Below, one piece after another: positions 8,313-16,909 of a stretch of DNA of 64,000 bases. The position numbers and the translations under genes were made by a program. The notes under the pieces are model-generated. The model was given only the letters and a program-made list of their open reading frames with translations. It was not told the origin of the DNA and did not search any database. The DNA is taken from assembly GCF_014649375.1 (NCBI RefSeq), contig NZ_BMSX01000016.1, forward strand, positions 186,001 to 250,000. Direction: 5' to 3'. Every line of letters starts with the position of its first letter. Position 1 is the first letter of the stretch. This stretch comes from Streptomyces aurantiogriseus (lineage in GTDB: Bacteria > Actinomycetota > Actinomycetes > Streptomycetales > Streptomycetaceae).

Positions 8313-10373
8313 TCACAGGACGAGCAGATCGACGTACGGCCCGAACTCGCTGGCCAGCGTCAGTCGGCCCAGCTTCTGGTATTCGCGCTGGATCGCGTGG
8401 ATCAGTTGCCGCATGGTCAGCGGTGAGCCCGCTTCGGCGGTGAGGTAGGCGGCGGTGACGGCGATGGAGCGGATGTTGCCGCCGGCGAGTTCGAAGGAGT
8501 CGGCGCAGAAGGGGAGGTCGAGGTCGGCGGTGTCGGGGAGGAGGGGGGCGAGGCAGCGGTGCCAGAGGGCGAGGCGCTGGGCGGAGTCGGGGACGGGGAA
8601 GTCGACGACGAGGTCGAGGCGACGGGTGAAGGCGTCGTCGAGGTTGGCACGGAGGTTGGTGGCGAGGATGGCGAGGCCGTCGAAGGACTCCATGCGCTGG
8701 AGGAGGTAGGCGCTCTCGACGTTGGCGTAGCGGTCGTGGGCGTCCTTGACCTCGGAGCGCTTGCCGAAGATCGCGTCGGCCTCGTCGAAGAGGAGGACGC
8801 CGTTCACCCCGGCCGCTTCGGAGAAGATGCGCTCGAGGTTCTTCTCCGTCTCGCCGACGTACTTGTCGATCACGGTCGAGAGGTCGACGGTGTAGAGGTC
8901 CAGGCCGAGGTCGGCGGCGATGACCTCCGCGGACATGGTCTTGCCGGTACCGGAGTCGCCCGCGAACAGGGCGACGACGCCCCGGCCGCGGGCGCCGCCG
9001 GGGCGCATCCCCCATTCGCCGAGAACGCGGTCGCGGTGGCGGGCGCGAGCGGTGAGTTCTCGGAGCTGGGTGAGGGTGTCGGCGGGCAGTACGAGGTCGT
9101 CCCAGCCGACGGCGGGTTCGATGCGGCGGGCGAGGAGGTCGAGTCCGGCGGAGTTCTGGGCCCGGGCGCCCCGGCGTACGTGCTCGGGGCGCAGCTCGCC
9201 GCCGTCCAGAAGCGCGTTCTGGGCGGCGCTTCGGGCTGCCCGGGTGATCTGTTCGGGGGTGAGGAGGAAGGGGGACAGGAGGTTCGGGACGTCGATGCCG
9301 GCGGGCACGGAGGGCCCGTACGCGGCCTGCCACAGCGCGGCTCGCGCGGTCGGCTCGACGCGCGGGGCGCGCAGCAGCAGGGGGGGACGGGTGGACCAGG
9401 CGGCGTCCCATGGGACGCGACCGACGAGGGCGACGGGGACGGGGGCGTCCGTCAACTGCCTTAGCAGCGCGGCCCGTTCGCGGTCCCGGTCCAGGGCGTC
9501 GACCGGGGCGCAGACCAGACCGGCGCCGGTCAGCCGGGCCTCGCGTACGGCGGTGCGCACGGCGTCCGCGGGGGCCGGGTCGCGGGCGAGGCGGGCCAGG
9601 TCCAGGGCGAGTGCGGGGCGCCCGGCCTGGGTGAGGGCGGTGGCGGCGAGGGCGGGGCCCGCGCCGCCCTGCTCCTCCCGCAGATAGGCCAGGGGGATCT
9701 CAGCGGCGAGGGCCCGGGCCAGCGGGGTGGCGTCGCCCACGCCGGGCACGGGCGGGGTGGGGGTCAGCAGGTCGGCGACACGGGGGTCGGGGGTGTCGTC
9801 GCCGAGGAGATGTGCGGTGACCCGGTCCGGTACGCGCAGGGCACGTCCGAGGAACGGGCGGTCCGGATCTTCCGTGAGCAGCAGGCCGGCGGCGAGCAGG
9901 GGGGCCGTCGCGCCCAGGCGGGCGCGGGCGGACGCGTCCGCCGCGGACAGTCCGCACAGTGTCAGCACCAGGCCGATGGTGGGCCGGCGCCGGGTGACGT
10001 CGTCGTTGAGGTAGCCGTAGAAGGATTCGAACCGGGCGTCCAGGTCGGGCAGGAGGGTGATGAGCAGGATCTCGACGTCGAGGTCGGTGAGCCCGAGATC
10101 GGTGGTCAGCCGGCGCAGGCGGCTGGGCGGTTCGGCGGTGTCGGCTCGCGTCTCGGCCTCGGCGTGCCGGGCGGCGTCCGTACGGTCGGGGGCAGCGGGA
10201 CGGGGCGGCGTGTGGAGGAGGCGGTCGACGGCGTCGTCGGTGAGGTAGAGGCCCCGGAAGGCGTCGTCGGGGTTGGGGTCGGTCTGCCTGCGGGCGGCGA
10301 CGGCGCGGCGTACGCGTTCCTCGACGAGGACCACCCGGTCCAGCAGGTGGCGAAGGCTGGGGTTCTCGGCGAT
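8313..10373 (-). CDS. AAA+ ATPase of the CIS locus (Afp15/Cis15-like)
   Basis: The protein has an N-terminal helical region (ENPSLRHLLDRV), a degenerate first ATPase-like domain and a C-terminal AAA+ module. The module has Walker A GDSGTGKT (Lys478), Walker B LLFDEADAIFG, sensor ATNLRANLD and a TRRLD arginine finger. Such ATPases are conserved in CIS loci and are needed for particle assembly. The start is odd. No ATG, GTG or TTG lies near the conserved N-terminus, but an ATC at 10373 sits 6 bases behind a GAGGAG ribosome site, exactly where family members have MAENPSL. The open frame runs on to an in-frame GTG at 10460 and beyond, without a convincing ribosome site. I give the ATC position as the likely native start; the true initiation codon is unsure. 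Confidence 0.85.
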   Translation of the reverse strand: MAENPSLRHLLDRVVLVEERVRRAVAARRQTDPNPDDAFRGLYLTDDAVDRLLHTPPRPAAPDRTDAARHAEAETRADTAEPPSRLRRLTTDLGLTDLDVEILLITLLPDLDARFESFYGYLNDDVTRRRPTIGLVLTLCGLSAADASARARLGATAPLLAAGLLLTEDPDRPFLGRALRVPDRVTAHLLGDDTPDPRVADLLTPTPPVPGVGDATPLARALAAEIPLAYLREEQGGAGPALAATALTQAGRPALALDLARLARDPAPADAVRTAVREARLTGAGLVCAPVDALDRDRERAALLRQLTDAPVPVALVGRVPWDAAWSTRPPLLLRAPRVEPTARAALWQAAYGPSVPAGIDVPNLLSPFLLTPEQITRAARSAAQNALLDGGELRPEHVRRGARAQNSAGLDLLARRIEPAVGWDDLVLPADTLTQLRELTARARHRDRVLGEWGMRPGGARGRGVVALFAGDSGTGKTMSAEVIAADLGLDLYTVDLSTVIDKYVGETEKNLERIFSEAAGVNGVLLFDEADAIFGKRSEVKDAHDRYANVESAYLLQRMESFDGLAILATNLRANLDDAFTRRLDLVVDFPVPDSAQRLALWHRCLAPLLPDTADLDLPFCADSFELAGGNIRSIAVTAAYLTAEAGSPLTMRQLIHAIQREYQKLGRLTLASEFGPYVDLLVL

Positions 10374-10569
10374 GGGATGCTCCTCGCTCCGCTCGGTGTG
10401 TGCGCGTGGGGTGCCGCGGGTCGTTGCCTGGTCGGCCGCGTGGTCCCCCGTGCCCCTCACGGGGCGCGGTGCCGCGCCGGGCCTCGGCACGACCGCGGGT
10501 GCGGCACTCGCGAGCCGGCGCCGGGACCCCGCGCGCGGACGGGCCGGGACGGCGCCGGCCGCGGGCGAC

Positions 10570-10593
10570 GCGCGGCCGACCGGTCGGCCGCGC
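10570..10593. repeat. 24-bp perfect palindrome between cap and ATPase genes
   Basis: The two 12-base arms centred on CGACC/GGTCG pair without a single mismatch or loop. It lies in the 270-bp GC-rich gap between the end of the DUF4255 gene and the probable start of the ATPase gene. It could be an operator, an attenuator or a cruciform-forming element. There is no T-run, so simple termination is not evident. Confidence 0.55.
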
Positions 10594-10647
10594 CCCTCGC
10601 CGGGTTCCCGTGGGGGCCCTGGCCACAGGGCATCCGGCAGCCCGTGC

Positions 10648-11328
10648 TCATTCGCGGACGCGCCGGGACAGCGCCGGCCGCGTGCGACGCGGCGCCGGCT
10701 CGTCCGCGGCGTCGGCTTCCCGCGCATCGGTGGGGCCCTGGCCGGTGCGCCCGGTGTTCTCCAGCCCGAGCCGCAGGCCGCCCTCCTCGGTGACCGGCGG
10801 CGCCGCCGGAACGCTCCCCGTGCCGACGAGGGGGACACTGACCACGAGGTCGAGGGAGGGCTTCAGCTCACCGCCGAGCGCGCTCCACACGTCCGCGAAC
10901 GACCGGTCCTCGGGGGGCGGCAGCGCGATCGTCATCGGCACCGGCAGCGGAAGCTCGGCCAGTGAGCCGGTCAGGTGCTCGGTGGGCATGGCGTCGCTGC
11001 GCAGCAGGCACAGCAGGAGGGACGACAGCAGGCGGTGTTCGTCCTCGGGACGCCGGGTCCAGGCGGTGATCAGGTAGGACAGCTTGAAGTACCGGGGCGG
11101 GCGGTGCCGGGCGATGACCATGCCGCGCCCGTCGTACTCGTTGGACAGGCCGCGGGAGCGGCGGCGCATGTCCTCCCGGATGTCGTAGAGGTACAGATTG
11201 ACGGTGGGGGCGTTGACCTTGGCCGCCCACTCGCGGGTGGGTGCGTCGAACACGATGCTGACCTGTGTGCCGCCCAGGGCGTCGCTGCGGACCAGGGCGC
11301 GCAGTGCGTCGTCCACTTCGTGGATCAC
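10648..11328 (-). CDS. DUF4255 family CIS cap/terminator protein (Afp16/Pvc16-like)
   Basis: This 226-residue protein starts at a GTG with a GGTGG-type site. The first 170 residues form the DUF4255 domain: HEVDDALRALV at the start, VNLYLYDIREDMRRR, then RYFKLSYLITAWTRRPEDEH and a C-terminal PVPMTIALPPPEDRSFADVW. In phage-tail-like particles this family caps the tube and sheath at the distal end and sets length termination. The last 50 residues are Arg/Pro-rich and probably disordered. It lies between the secreted VWA protein and the ATPase on the same strand. The family assignment is firm; the cap role is taken from studied relatives. Confidence 0.9.
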   Translation of the reverse strand: MIHEVDDALRALVRSDALGGTQVSIVFDAPTREWAAKVNAPTVNLYLYDIREDMRRRSRGLSNEYDGRGMVIARHRPPRYFKLSYLITAWTRRPEDEHRLLSSLLLCLLRSDAMPTEHLTGSLAELPLPVPMTIALPPPEDRSFADVWSALGGELKPSLDLVVSVPLVGTGSVPAAPPVTEEGGLRLGLENTGRTGQGPTDAREADAADEPAPRRTRPALSRRVRE

Positions 11329-11347
11329 GGTTCCACCTCCGCGCGGC

Positions 11348-14300
11348 TCATCCGCGGCCGATGAAGTCGGGGGGCTGGAGGCTGCGGGGCACGACGAGGA
11401 CCTCCGCGTCGATCGGGTCGTATCCGGGTCCTGTGGCGCGGAGCAGCCGTGGTCCGGTCTGGTCCTTGCGCAGGACGAGGACCTGGGCGCGGAACGTTCC
11501 GTCGGCGCCCACCCGCACCGGAACCGTCGCCGCGGTGATGCCCTGGCTCCACTTCAGCTGTACGACGGTTCCGGCCGGGAAGTCGCGGCCCTCGGCGAGG
11601 ACGACGTCGCCCAGCCGGGCGACGACGGGCCCGACGGTCAGCTCGGGCTGGAGGACGCGGAGCCGGAGCGTGTCGGTGTTGTTGGCGGTGCGCGGGTCGG
11701 TCGGCGTGCCGGCGACCCGGGCCGTCAGGGTGCCGCTGGTGGCCTTGTCGTACGACAGCCGGGTGGTGACCTGGATCCGGCCGCCGGGCGGCAGGGTGCA
11801 GGGGCGGGCGGCGGTGCAGCGGTCCTGGGGGCTCACCACGGTGGCGGACCCGGGTGTTCCGGCGGTCAGGACGATCTTCGTCGCGGGGTCCGGTCCGGCG
11901 TTGGTGAGGGTGAACGTCGCCGTGACGGTGCCGCCGGTGAAGGCGGGCTGCGGGCCGGCGGCGGCGGTCACGGCGAGGTCGGCGGAGGGCGCGACCGGCA
12001 CGGGCGGGATCAGGACGACGGTCACGACGGCGGTGTCGCGGCCGGTGTTGCCCGCCTCGTCGGTCGCCGTGCAGGTGACGGTGGTCTTCCCGATCGGGAA
12101 GTTCGACCCGGAGGGCGGGGCGCAGGTGGTGGGGAGGGTGCCGTCGACGAGGTCCTGGGCGGTGGCGGTGTACGAGACGGGTGCGCCCTCCCGGCTGAGG
12201 GTCCGCACGGTCCGGTCGTCCACCTGGACGACGGGCTCGCCGTCGTCGACGACGGTGAAGACGGCGGTGTCGGTGCCGGTGTTGCCGGCGGCGTCGGTCG
12301 CGGTGCAGGTCACGATGGTCTCGCCGACCGGGAAGGTGGAACCGGACAGCGGCGTGCAGGTGACGGCCACGGGTCCGTCGACGATGTCCTCGGCCGTGGC
12401 CGTGTACTCGATCACGGCGCCGTCGGGACCGGTGGCCGGCTCGGTGAGGTCGTCCACGGTGACGACGGGCGCGGTCGTGTCGACGACCGTGATCACGGCG
12501 GTGTCGGTGCCGGTGTTCTCGTGCGCGTCCGTCGACGTGCAGGTCACCGTCGTCGGGCCGACCGGGAAGGTGGAGCCGGGGGGCGGTGTGCAGGTGACCG
12601 TCGTCGGTCCGTCCACGATGTCGACCGCGGTGGCGGTGTACTCCACGGCCGCGCCGTCGGGACCGGTGGCCTCCACCGTCAGGTCGTCGACGGTCACGAC
12701 GGGCGCGGTGGTGTCGACGACGGTGACGACGGCGGTGTCCCTGCCGGTGTTCTCGCGGGAGTCCGTCGACGTGCAGGTCACCGTCGTCTCCCCGATCGGG
12801 AACATGGAACCCGACGGCGGCTCACAGGTGACCGGCAGGTTCCCGTCGACCGTGTCCTCGGCCGACGCGGGGTACTCCACGACCGCGCCGTCGGGACCGG
12901 TCGCCTCCGCGGTGCGGTCCTCGACGGTGACGACGGGTCCGGTCGAGTCGGTCACCGTGAACTCGGCCGTGTCGCGGCCGGTGTTGCCCGCCTTGTCGGT
13001 CGCCGTGCAGGTGACCGTCGTCCGCCCGATCGGGAACGTCGAGCCGGAGGGCGGCTCGCACACCACCGGAACGTCGCCGTCCACGATGTCCGTGGCCGTG
13101 GCCGGATACGTGATCACGGTGCCGGCGGGACCGGTCGCCTCGGCGGTGCGGTCGTCGACGCTCACCGCCGGCGCGGTGGTGTCGACGACGGTGACCACGG
13201 CCGTGTCGCGCCCGGTGTTGCCCGCCTTGTCGGTCGCCGTGCAGGTGACCGTCGTCCGCCCGATCGGGAACGTCGAGCCGGAGGGCGGCTCGCACGACAC
13301 CCGGACGTCGCCGTCGACGTTGTCGCGCGCGGCGGCCGTGTAGTCGACGACCGCGCCGTCCGGGCCGGTGGCTTCCACCGTACGGTCGTCGACGGTCACC
13401 GCCGGGGCGGTCACGTCGTTGACGGTGATGCGGATCTGCTGCCGGTAGGCCGGGTCGGGTGCCGGGCCGAGGGAGAACTGGACCGTGCAGGACAGCGTGG
13501 CGCCTTGCGGCGCGTCCGGGGACACCGTGATCACCTCGCTGAAGGAGGCGGTCTGGCCGCTGGTCACCTGGACGCTCGGCGGAGAGAGGGAGACGCCCAG
13601 CGAGGGGTCGCAGTCGACGAGTTGGTGGCTGACGGCGACCGGCAGGTTCGTCAGGCCCTGGACGATGGCGTTCGACACCTGACTCGGGTTGATGCCCTGG
13701 AGGTACGTACCGCCGGTGGCCTGGGTGACCTGTCTGGCCTGGCCGGACTGGTCGAGCCCGTTTCCGCCGACGCCGACGGCGAGGACCTTGACGCCGCGGG
13801 CCTGGAGCGTCCTGACGACGTCGGCGAACCTGTGCCCGTTGCTGGGGTCGTGGCTGGCGGCGTCACCGACCAGGACGACGATGGGGCTGGCGCCGTCCCG
13901 GAACGGGTTCCGGCCGCCGGCTCCGGTCGCCACCTCGTGGAGCGCGTTCCCCCAGTCCTCCGCCGTGTCGCCGCCGCCGGAAGCGGTCAGGGCGTCCACG
14001 CCACGCTGGATGGCGCCGCGGTCGGCGGTGAACGGCTGGTGCAGCATGAAGAGCCGGCTCCCACCGCTCACGTCGCCGTAACTGGCGACGGCGAACCGGG
14101 AGTCGGACTGCACCTCGAAGACCTGGTTGACGATCGTGGGCAGGTTGTTCCTCACGTTGGCGATGACGCCGCCCATGCTCCCCGTGTTGTCCACCAGCAG
14201 CACCACGTCCGGCTTGGGCGGCACCACCGGGGTCTGCACCTGCTTGGCCACGGTGATCGAGGCACCGGGATTCAGCGACTGCTCGACCAGCGACGGCGTG

Positions 14301-14470
14301 ACCGGCGACACCGGGCCCGCCGCCTTCGGGGAAGGCGACGAAGAGGGCGAAGCGGAGGACGAAGCCGTCGTACGGGCCTGCGGCGCCGTGTCTTCTCCGA
14401 TGCCGGCCCCCACCGCGCCGAGCGCGAGCACCGAGGCCATCAGGCCCGCCCGCAGCCGGAACCACCGCAC
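11348..14470 (-). CDS. Secreted VWA-domain protein with six HYR repeats
   Basis: This 1040-residue protein begins at GTG 14470 behind GGGAGGGG. It has a signal peptide (about residues 1-26) and a Ser-rich linker. Next comes a von Willebrand A domain with an intact MIDAS start DVVLLVDNTGSMGG, then an immunoglobulin-like segment. Six HYR (hyalin) repeats of about 78 residues follow, each containing a PSGSTFPIG-type turn, VTCTATD and a terminal GNTGRDTAVVTVV. A DUF11-like domain and a short C-terminal beta domain close the protein. The composition suggests a calcium-dependent adhesive protein outside the cell. Its place between the cap gene and the LuxR gene is notable because most core CIS proteins are cytoplasmic. 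No sortase signal is visible. Confidence 0.85.
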   Translation of the reverse strand: MRWFRLRAGLMASVLALGAVGAGIGEDTAPQARTTASSSASPSSSPSPKAAGPVSPVTPSLVEQSLNPGASITVAKQVQTPVVPPKPDVVLLVDNTGSMGGVIANVRNNLPTIVNQVFEVQSDSRFAVASYGDVSGGSRLFMLHQPFTADRGAIQRGVDALTASGGGDTAEDWGNALHEVATGAGGRNPFRDGASPIVVLVGDAASHDPSNGHRFADVVRTLQARGVKVLAVGVGGNGLDQSGQARQVTQATGGTYLQGINPSQVSNAIVQGLTNLPVAVSHQLVDCDPSLGVSLSPPSVQVTSGQTASFSEVITVSPDAPQGATLSCTVQFSLGPAPDPAYRQQIRITVNDVTAPAVTVDDRTVEATGPDGAVVDYTAAARDNVDGDVRVSCEPPSGSTFPIGRTTVTCTATDKAGNTGRDTAVVTVVDTTAPAVSVDDRTAEATGPAGTVITYPATATDIVDGDVPVVCEPPSGSTFPIGRTTVTCTATDKAGNTGRDTAEFTVTDSTGPVVTVEDRTAEATGPDGAVVEYPASAEDTVDGNLPVTCEPPSGSMFPIGETTVTCTSTDSRENTGRDTAVVTVVDTTAPVVTVDDLTVEATGPDGAAVEYTATAVDIVDGPTTVTCTPPPGSTFPVGPTTVTCTSTDAHENTGTDTAVITVVDTTAPVVTVDDLTEPATGPDGAVIEYTATAEDIVDGPVAVTCTPLSGSTFPVGETIVTCTATDAAGNTGTDTAVFTVVDDGEPVVQVDDRTVRTLSREGAPVSYTATAQDLVDGTLPTTCAPPSGSNFPIGKTTVTCTATDEAGNTGRDTAVVTVVLIPPVPVAPSADLAVTAAAGPQPAFTGGTVTATFTLTNAGPDPATKIVLTAGTPGSATVVSPQDRCTAARPCTLPPGGRIQVTTRLSYDKATSGTLTARVAGTPTDPRTANNTDTLRLRVLQPELTVGPVVARLGDVVLAEGRDFPAGTVVQLKWSQGITAATVPVRVGADGTFRAQVLVLRKDQTGPRLLRATGPGYDPIDAEVLVVPRSLQPPDFIGRG
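12013..13420 (-). repeat. Six tandem HYR-encoding repeats of about 234 bp
   Basis: The units encode about 78 residues each and share long near-identical blocks, for example the gene segment for PIGRTTVTCTATDKAGNTGR occurs unchanged in units one and two. Units one to three use PIG, units four and five use PVG. The likeness suggests recent duplication and makes copy number prone to change. Confidence 0.8.
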
Positions 14471-14615
14471 GACATCCCCTCCCAGATCGGCGTCGCCCCA
14501 CCGTCCCCGGCGCCGCTCTCCGACGGAGCGGCGCGTGGGACACGCCTCGGGGAAGCGCGGGCTGCCCCTCCGGGCAATCCGCCTCTCCCTTCGCCACCGA
14601 GGCGGACCGGCCTCT

Positions 14616-15239
14616 TCAGATCAGCCCCTGCCGGAGCGCGTAGGCGACGACGTGAGAACGGTTGCGCAAGTGCAGCCGGGTGACGAGGTCGTGCAGGATG
14701 TTCTTGATGGTGCGTTCGGAGTACGCGAGTTTTGAGGCGATGTCCCCGGTGTCGTACCCCTCGGCGACGAGTCGGACGACCTCGATCTCCCGGTCGCTGA
14801 GCCCGCTGAAGTTCAGGCCGCGCGGCGCCAGGACCTGGCTCTGCAACTGGCCGACCTGCTCCAGCAAGCGGCCCAGCAGGTCCGCGGGAACGCTTCCCTC
14901 TCCCCTGGCCACCGCGTTGATCACCTGCACCAGCCGCTCCGGCGTCGCCTCGGACCGGCGCAGGATGCCCGCCACTCCGCACTCGGCGGCACCGACCAGC
15001 TGCTGGTCGTCGATGCGGGTGGCGATCAGCGCCACCCGGGCCGCTGTCGTCCGCCGGATGTGGCGAAGGGTCCGCAGCGACTCCTCGTCTATGGTGTCCA
15101 CGACGACCACCACCACGGCGGCGGCCGATTCCTCCCCCTCCTCCTGCAGCCGGATCTCCGGCCGGGGCCGCAGCTGGGTGGCGACCCCCGCTCTGGAGAT
15201 CGGGTCATCCGCCCACAAGCACACAACTATCCGGTCCAC
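14616..15239 (-). CDS. LuxR/NarL-family response regulator of the CIS locus
   Basis: This 207-residue protein has an N-terminal receiver-like domain (VVCLWADDPISRAGVATQL with the acidic pair near residues 10-11, and a run of six valines ending in Asp) and a C-terminal LuxR helix-turn-helix (LSDREIEVVRLVAEGYDTGDIA, SERTIKNILHDLV, NRSHVVAYALRQGLI). I chose GTG 15239 because GGGGGGAG lies 6 bases upstream. No kinase gene is adjacent, so it may be an orphan. It is divergent from the membrane protein gene at 15400 and stands just upstream of the VWA gene on the same strand, well placed to control the locus. Confidence 0.88.
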   Translation of the reverse strand: MDRIVVCLWADDPISRAGVATQLRPRPEIRLQEEGEESAAAVVVVVVDTIDEESLRTLRHIRRTTAARVALIATRIDDQQLVGAAECGVAGILRRSEATPERLVQVINAVARGEGSVPADLLGRLLEQVGQLQSQVLAPRGLNFSGLSDREIEVVRLVAEGYDTGDIASKLAYSERTIKNILHDLVTRLHLRNRSHVVAYALRQGLI

Positions 15240-15399
15240 ACCAGTCTCCCCCCTGGTCGAGCGCATCGCCGCGCGTCGAGCAGTATGCGGCAGGGGACTC
15301 CACGCAAAGTCAACAAGGCGTCAATGGGCACCTCAGCTTCCCGAAAGTCTTCCTGTGCGGCCCCTGCCGGCCACTGCCACCGACCTTATTGTGCCGATC
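15240..15399. promoter_or_regulatory. Divergent promoter region between LuxR regulator and membrane protein
   Basis: These 160 bp separate two divergent CIS-locus genes, so both promoters must lie here. The sequence is less GC-rich than its surroundings around 15300-15400. I could not assign clear -35/-10 elements or a repeated operator. Confidence 0.5.
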
Positions 15400-16791
15400 A
15401 TGACAACTGCGGCGAGCCTGGACACGACCGCTGTGACCGCCGAGCCTGGTGGGCGGATCGACGTCCCCCTTCAGGTACGCAACTCCGGCAGCACGGTGGA
15501 GGAGTATCGCTTCGAGGTCGTGGGCCCGGCAGCGGCCTGGGCGACCGTCGAACCAACGAGCCTTTCGCTGTATCCGGACAGTACGGGCACCGCGGTTCTC
15601 GCGCTGAGCCCGCCCCGAAGCTCGGAGGTGCCGGCCGGGGACGTCCCGTTCGGGGTGCGGGTGGTGCCCACCAGCGCCCCCGACACGGCGGTCGTCCCCG
15701 AGGGCGTCGTCACGGTCCTGCCGTTCGCCGAGATCACCGGGGAGCTGGTGCCCCGCGGGTTCGACGGCGCTTGGCGCGGCCGTACGGACGTGGCCGTCGA
15801 CAACCGTGGCAACATCCCGATGACGGTGCGGCTGGCGGCCCAGAGTGACAGCTCCCGGGTGCGGCTGCGCTTCGCCCGGGAGACCGTCGAGCTGGCGCCG
15901 GGTGCGGCCGAGTTGTCGCGGCTCACCGCGCGTCCGGCGCGGCGGCTGTGGCGCGGCGCTCCCGTCGTGCATCCGTTCCAGGTGGTGGCGATGCCCACGG
16001 GCGAGGTGCCGCACGAGTCGGTCCTTCTGGACGGCACCTACCAGCAGGACGCGATACTGCCGCGCTGGCTGCCGCGCGCCCTGGCGGCGGTGGTGGCCGC
16101 GGTGGTGGTCCTGGCCATCATGTGGTTCGCCCTGCTGCGCCCGGTGGTGCGGTCGGCGGCGAAGGAGGAGTCCAAGAAGCAGGTGGCCGCTGTGCTGTCA
16201 CCCAGCCCCAACGCGTCCGGCGCCGCGAGCGGCGGTGGCTCGTCCGGTGCGTCGGCGGGCGCCGCCGGAACGGGACAGGATGCGGCGGGTGGTGGCTCAC
16301 CGAGCTCCGGCACCGCGGCGGGATCGACGGCCGGAAGTACCGGCGGGGGCACAGGCGGAACAGGCGGTGGGGGCACAGGAGGAAGCGGGGGCGGGGGTGC
16401 GGGGGATCCGCGCAGCGCTCAGGCCGCGGTCAAGGACTCGGTGGGCGGCGACCCGACGGCCGACACGGTGTACCGCGTCCCGGCCGGCCAGGCGTTCGAC
16501 CTGACGGACCTCGTGGTGCAGAACCCGCAGGGCGACTCCGGCACCGTCGTCATCGCCGCCGAGGGCCGGACCCTGCTGAGGCTCGCGCTGCAGAACTTCC
16601 GTGACCAGGACTACCACTTCGTCACCCCGATCGTGGTGCCCGCCGGAGGACGGATCACCATGACGGTGACCTGCAGTGAGGTGGGACGGCCGGTGGGCGG
16701 TCCGACGCCGGCCCAGTGCGACGAGTCGGTGCTCGTCGGCGGGACGCTGCGGCAGGCGGCCGGCGCGAGCGCCTCCCCCGCCGCGGGCTGA
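15400..16791 (+). CDS. Bitopic membrane protein with Ig-like domains, CIS-associated (CisA-like layout)
   Basis: This 463-residue protein starts at ATG 15400. Residues 1-225 form two NEW3/Ig-like beta domains (PLQVRNSGSTVEEYRFEV; TDVAVDNRGNIPMTVRL) with no signal peptide. One transmembrane helix follows at about 228-250 (ALAAVVAAVVVLAIMWFALL). Then come a Ser/Gly-rich linker of about 80 residues and a C-terminal beta domain (VYRVPAGQAFDLTDLVVQ; NFRDQDYHFVTPIVVPAGG). With the Ig-like part inside and the C-terminal domain outside, it could dock the cytoplasmic particle to the membrane. A protein called CisA with such a role is reported for Streptomyces CIS; I infer the likeness from layout and position only. 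Confidence 0.75.
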   Translation: MTTAASLDTTAVTAEPGGRIDVPLQVRNSGSTVEEYRFEVVGPAAAWATVEPTSLSLYPDSTGTAVLALSPPRSSEVPAGDVPFGVRVVPTSAPDTAVVPEGVVTVLPFAEITGELVPRGFDGAWRGRTDVAVDNRGNIPMTVRLAAQSDSSRVRLRFARETVELAPGAAELSRLTARPARRLWRGAPVVHPFQVVAMPTGEVPHESVLLDGTYQQDAILPRWLPRALAAVVAAVVVLAIMWFALLRPVVRSAAKEESKKQVAAVLSPSPNASGAASGGGSSGASAGAAGTGQDAAGGGSPSSGTAAGSTAGSTGGGTGGTGGGGTGGSGGGGAGDPRSAQAAVKDSVGGDPTADTVYRVPAGQAFDLTDLVVQNPQGDSGTVVIAAEGRTLLRLALQNFRDQDYHFVTPIVVPAGGRITMTVTCSEVGRPVGGPTPAQCDESVLVGGTLRQAAGASASPAAG

Positions 16792-16869
16792 CCCGGCCGA
16801 AGGGCGGCGGGACCGACCGGCAGCGGTCGGCGTCCGGGCGAGCGGGGCTGAGCCGCCTGGGACGGCGAG

Positions 16870-16909
16870 CCGGCGCGGCCCCCGGGCACGAGCCCGGGGG
16901 CCGCGCCGG
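16870..16909. terminator. Strong bidirectional terminator, 18-bp stem
   Basis: CCGGCGCGGCCCCCGGGC is followed by a 4-base loop (ACGA) and its exact reverse complement. It lies between the convergent membrane-protein gene and the DUF4157 gene and touches the stop codon of the latter at 16910. Confidence 0.9.

Noticed and set aside
8308..9411. Second minus-strand frame (367 codons) overlapping the AAA+ gene
   Set aside because: It consists almost wholly of Arg/Pro/His residues, a typical frame-shifted reading of the ATPase gene.
12013..13420. CRISPR-like direct repeats
   Set aside because: The repeats are ~234-bp protein-coding units (HYR domains) kept in frame, not short repeats with unique spacers.
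11198..14683. Plus-strand open frame of 1161 codons opposite the VWA/HYR gene
   Set aside because: It is an antisense shadow of a GC-rich repeat gene: the minus strand has a signal peptide, VWA motif and six HYR repeats, while the plus reading is low-complexity Arg/Gly/Asp.
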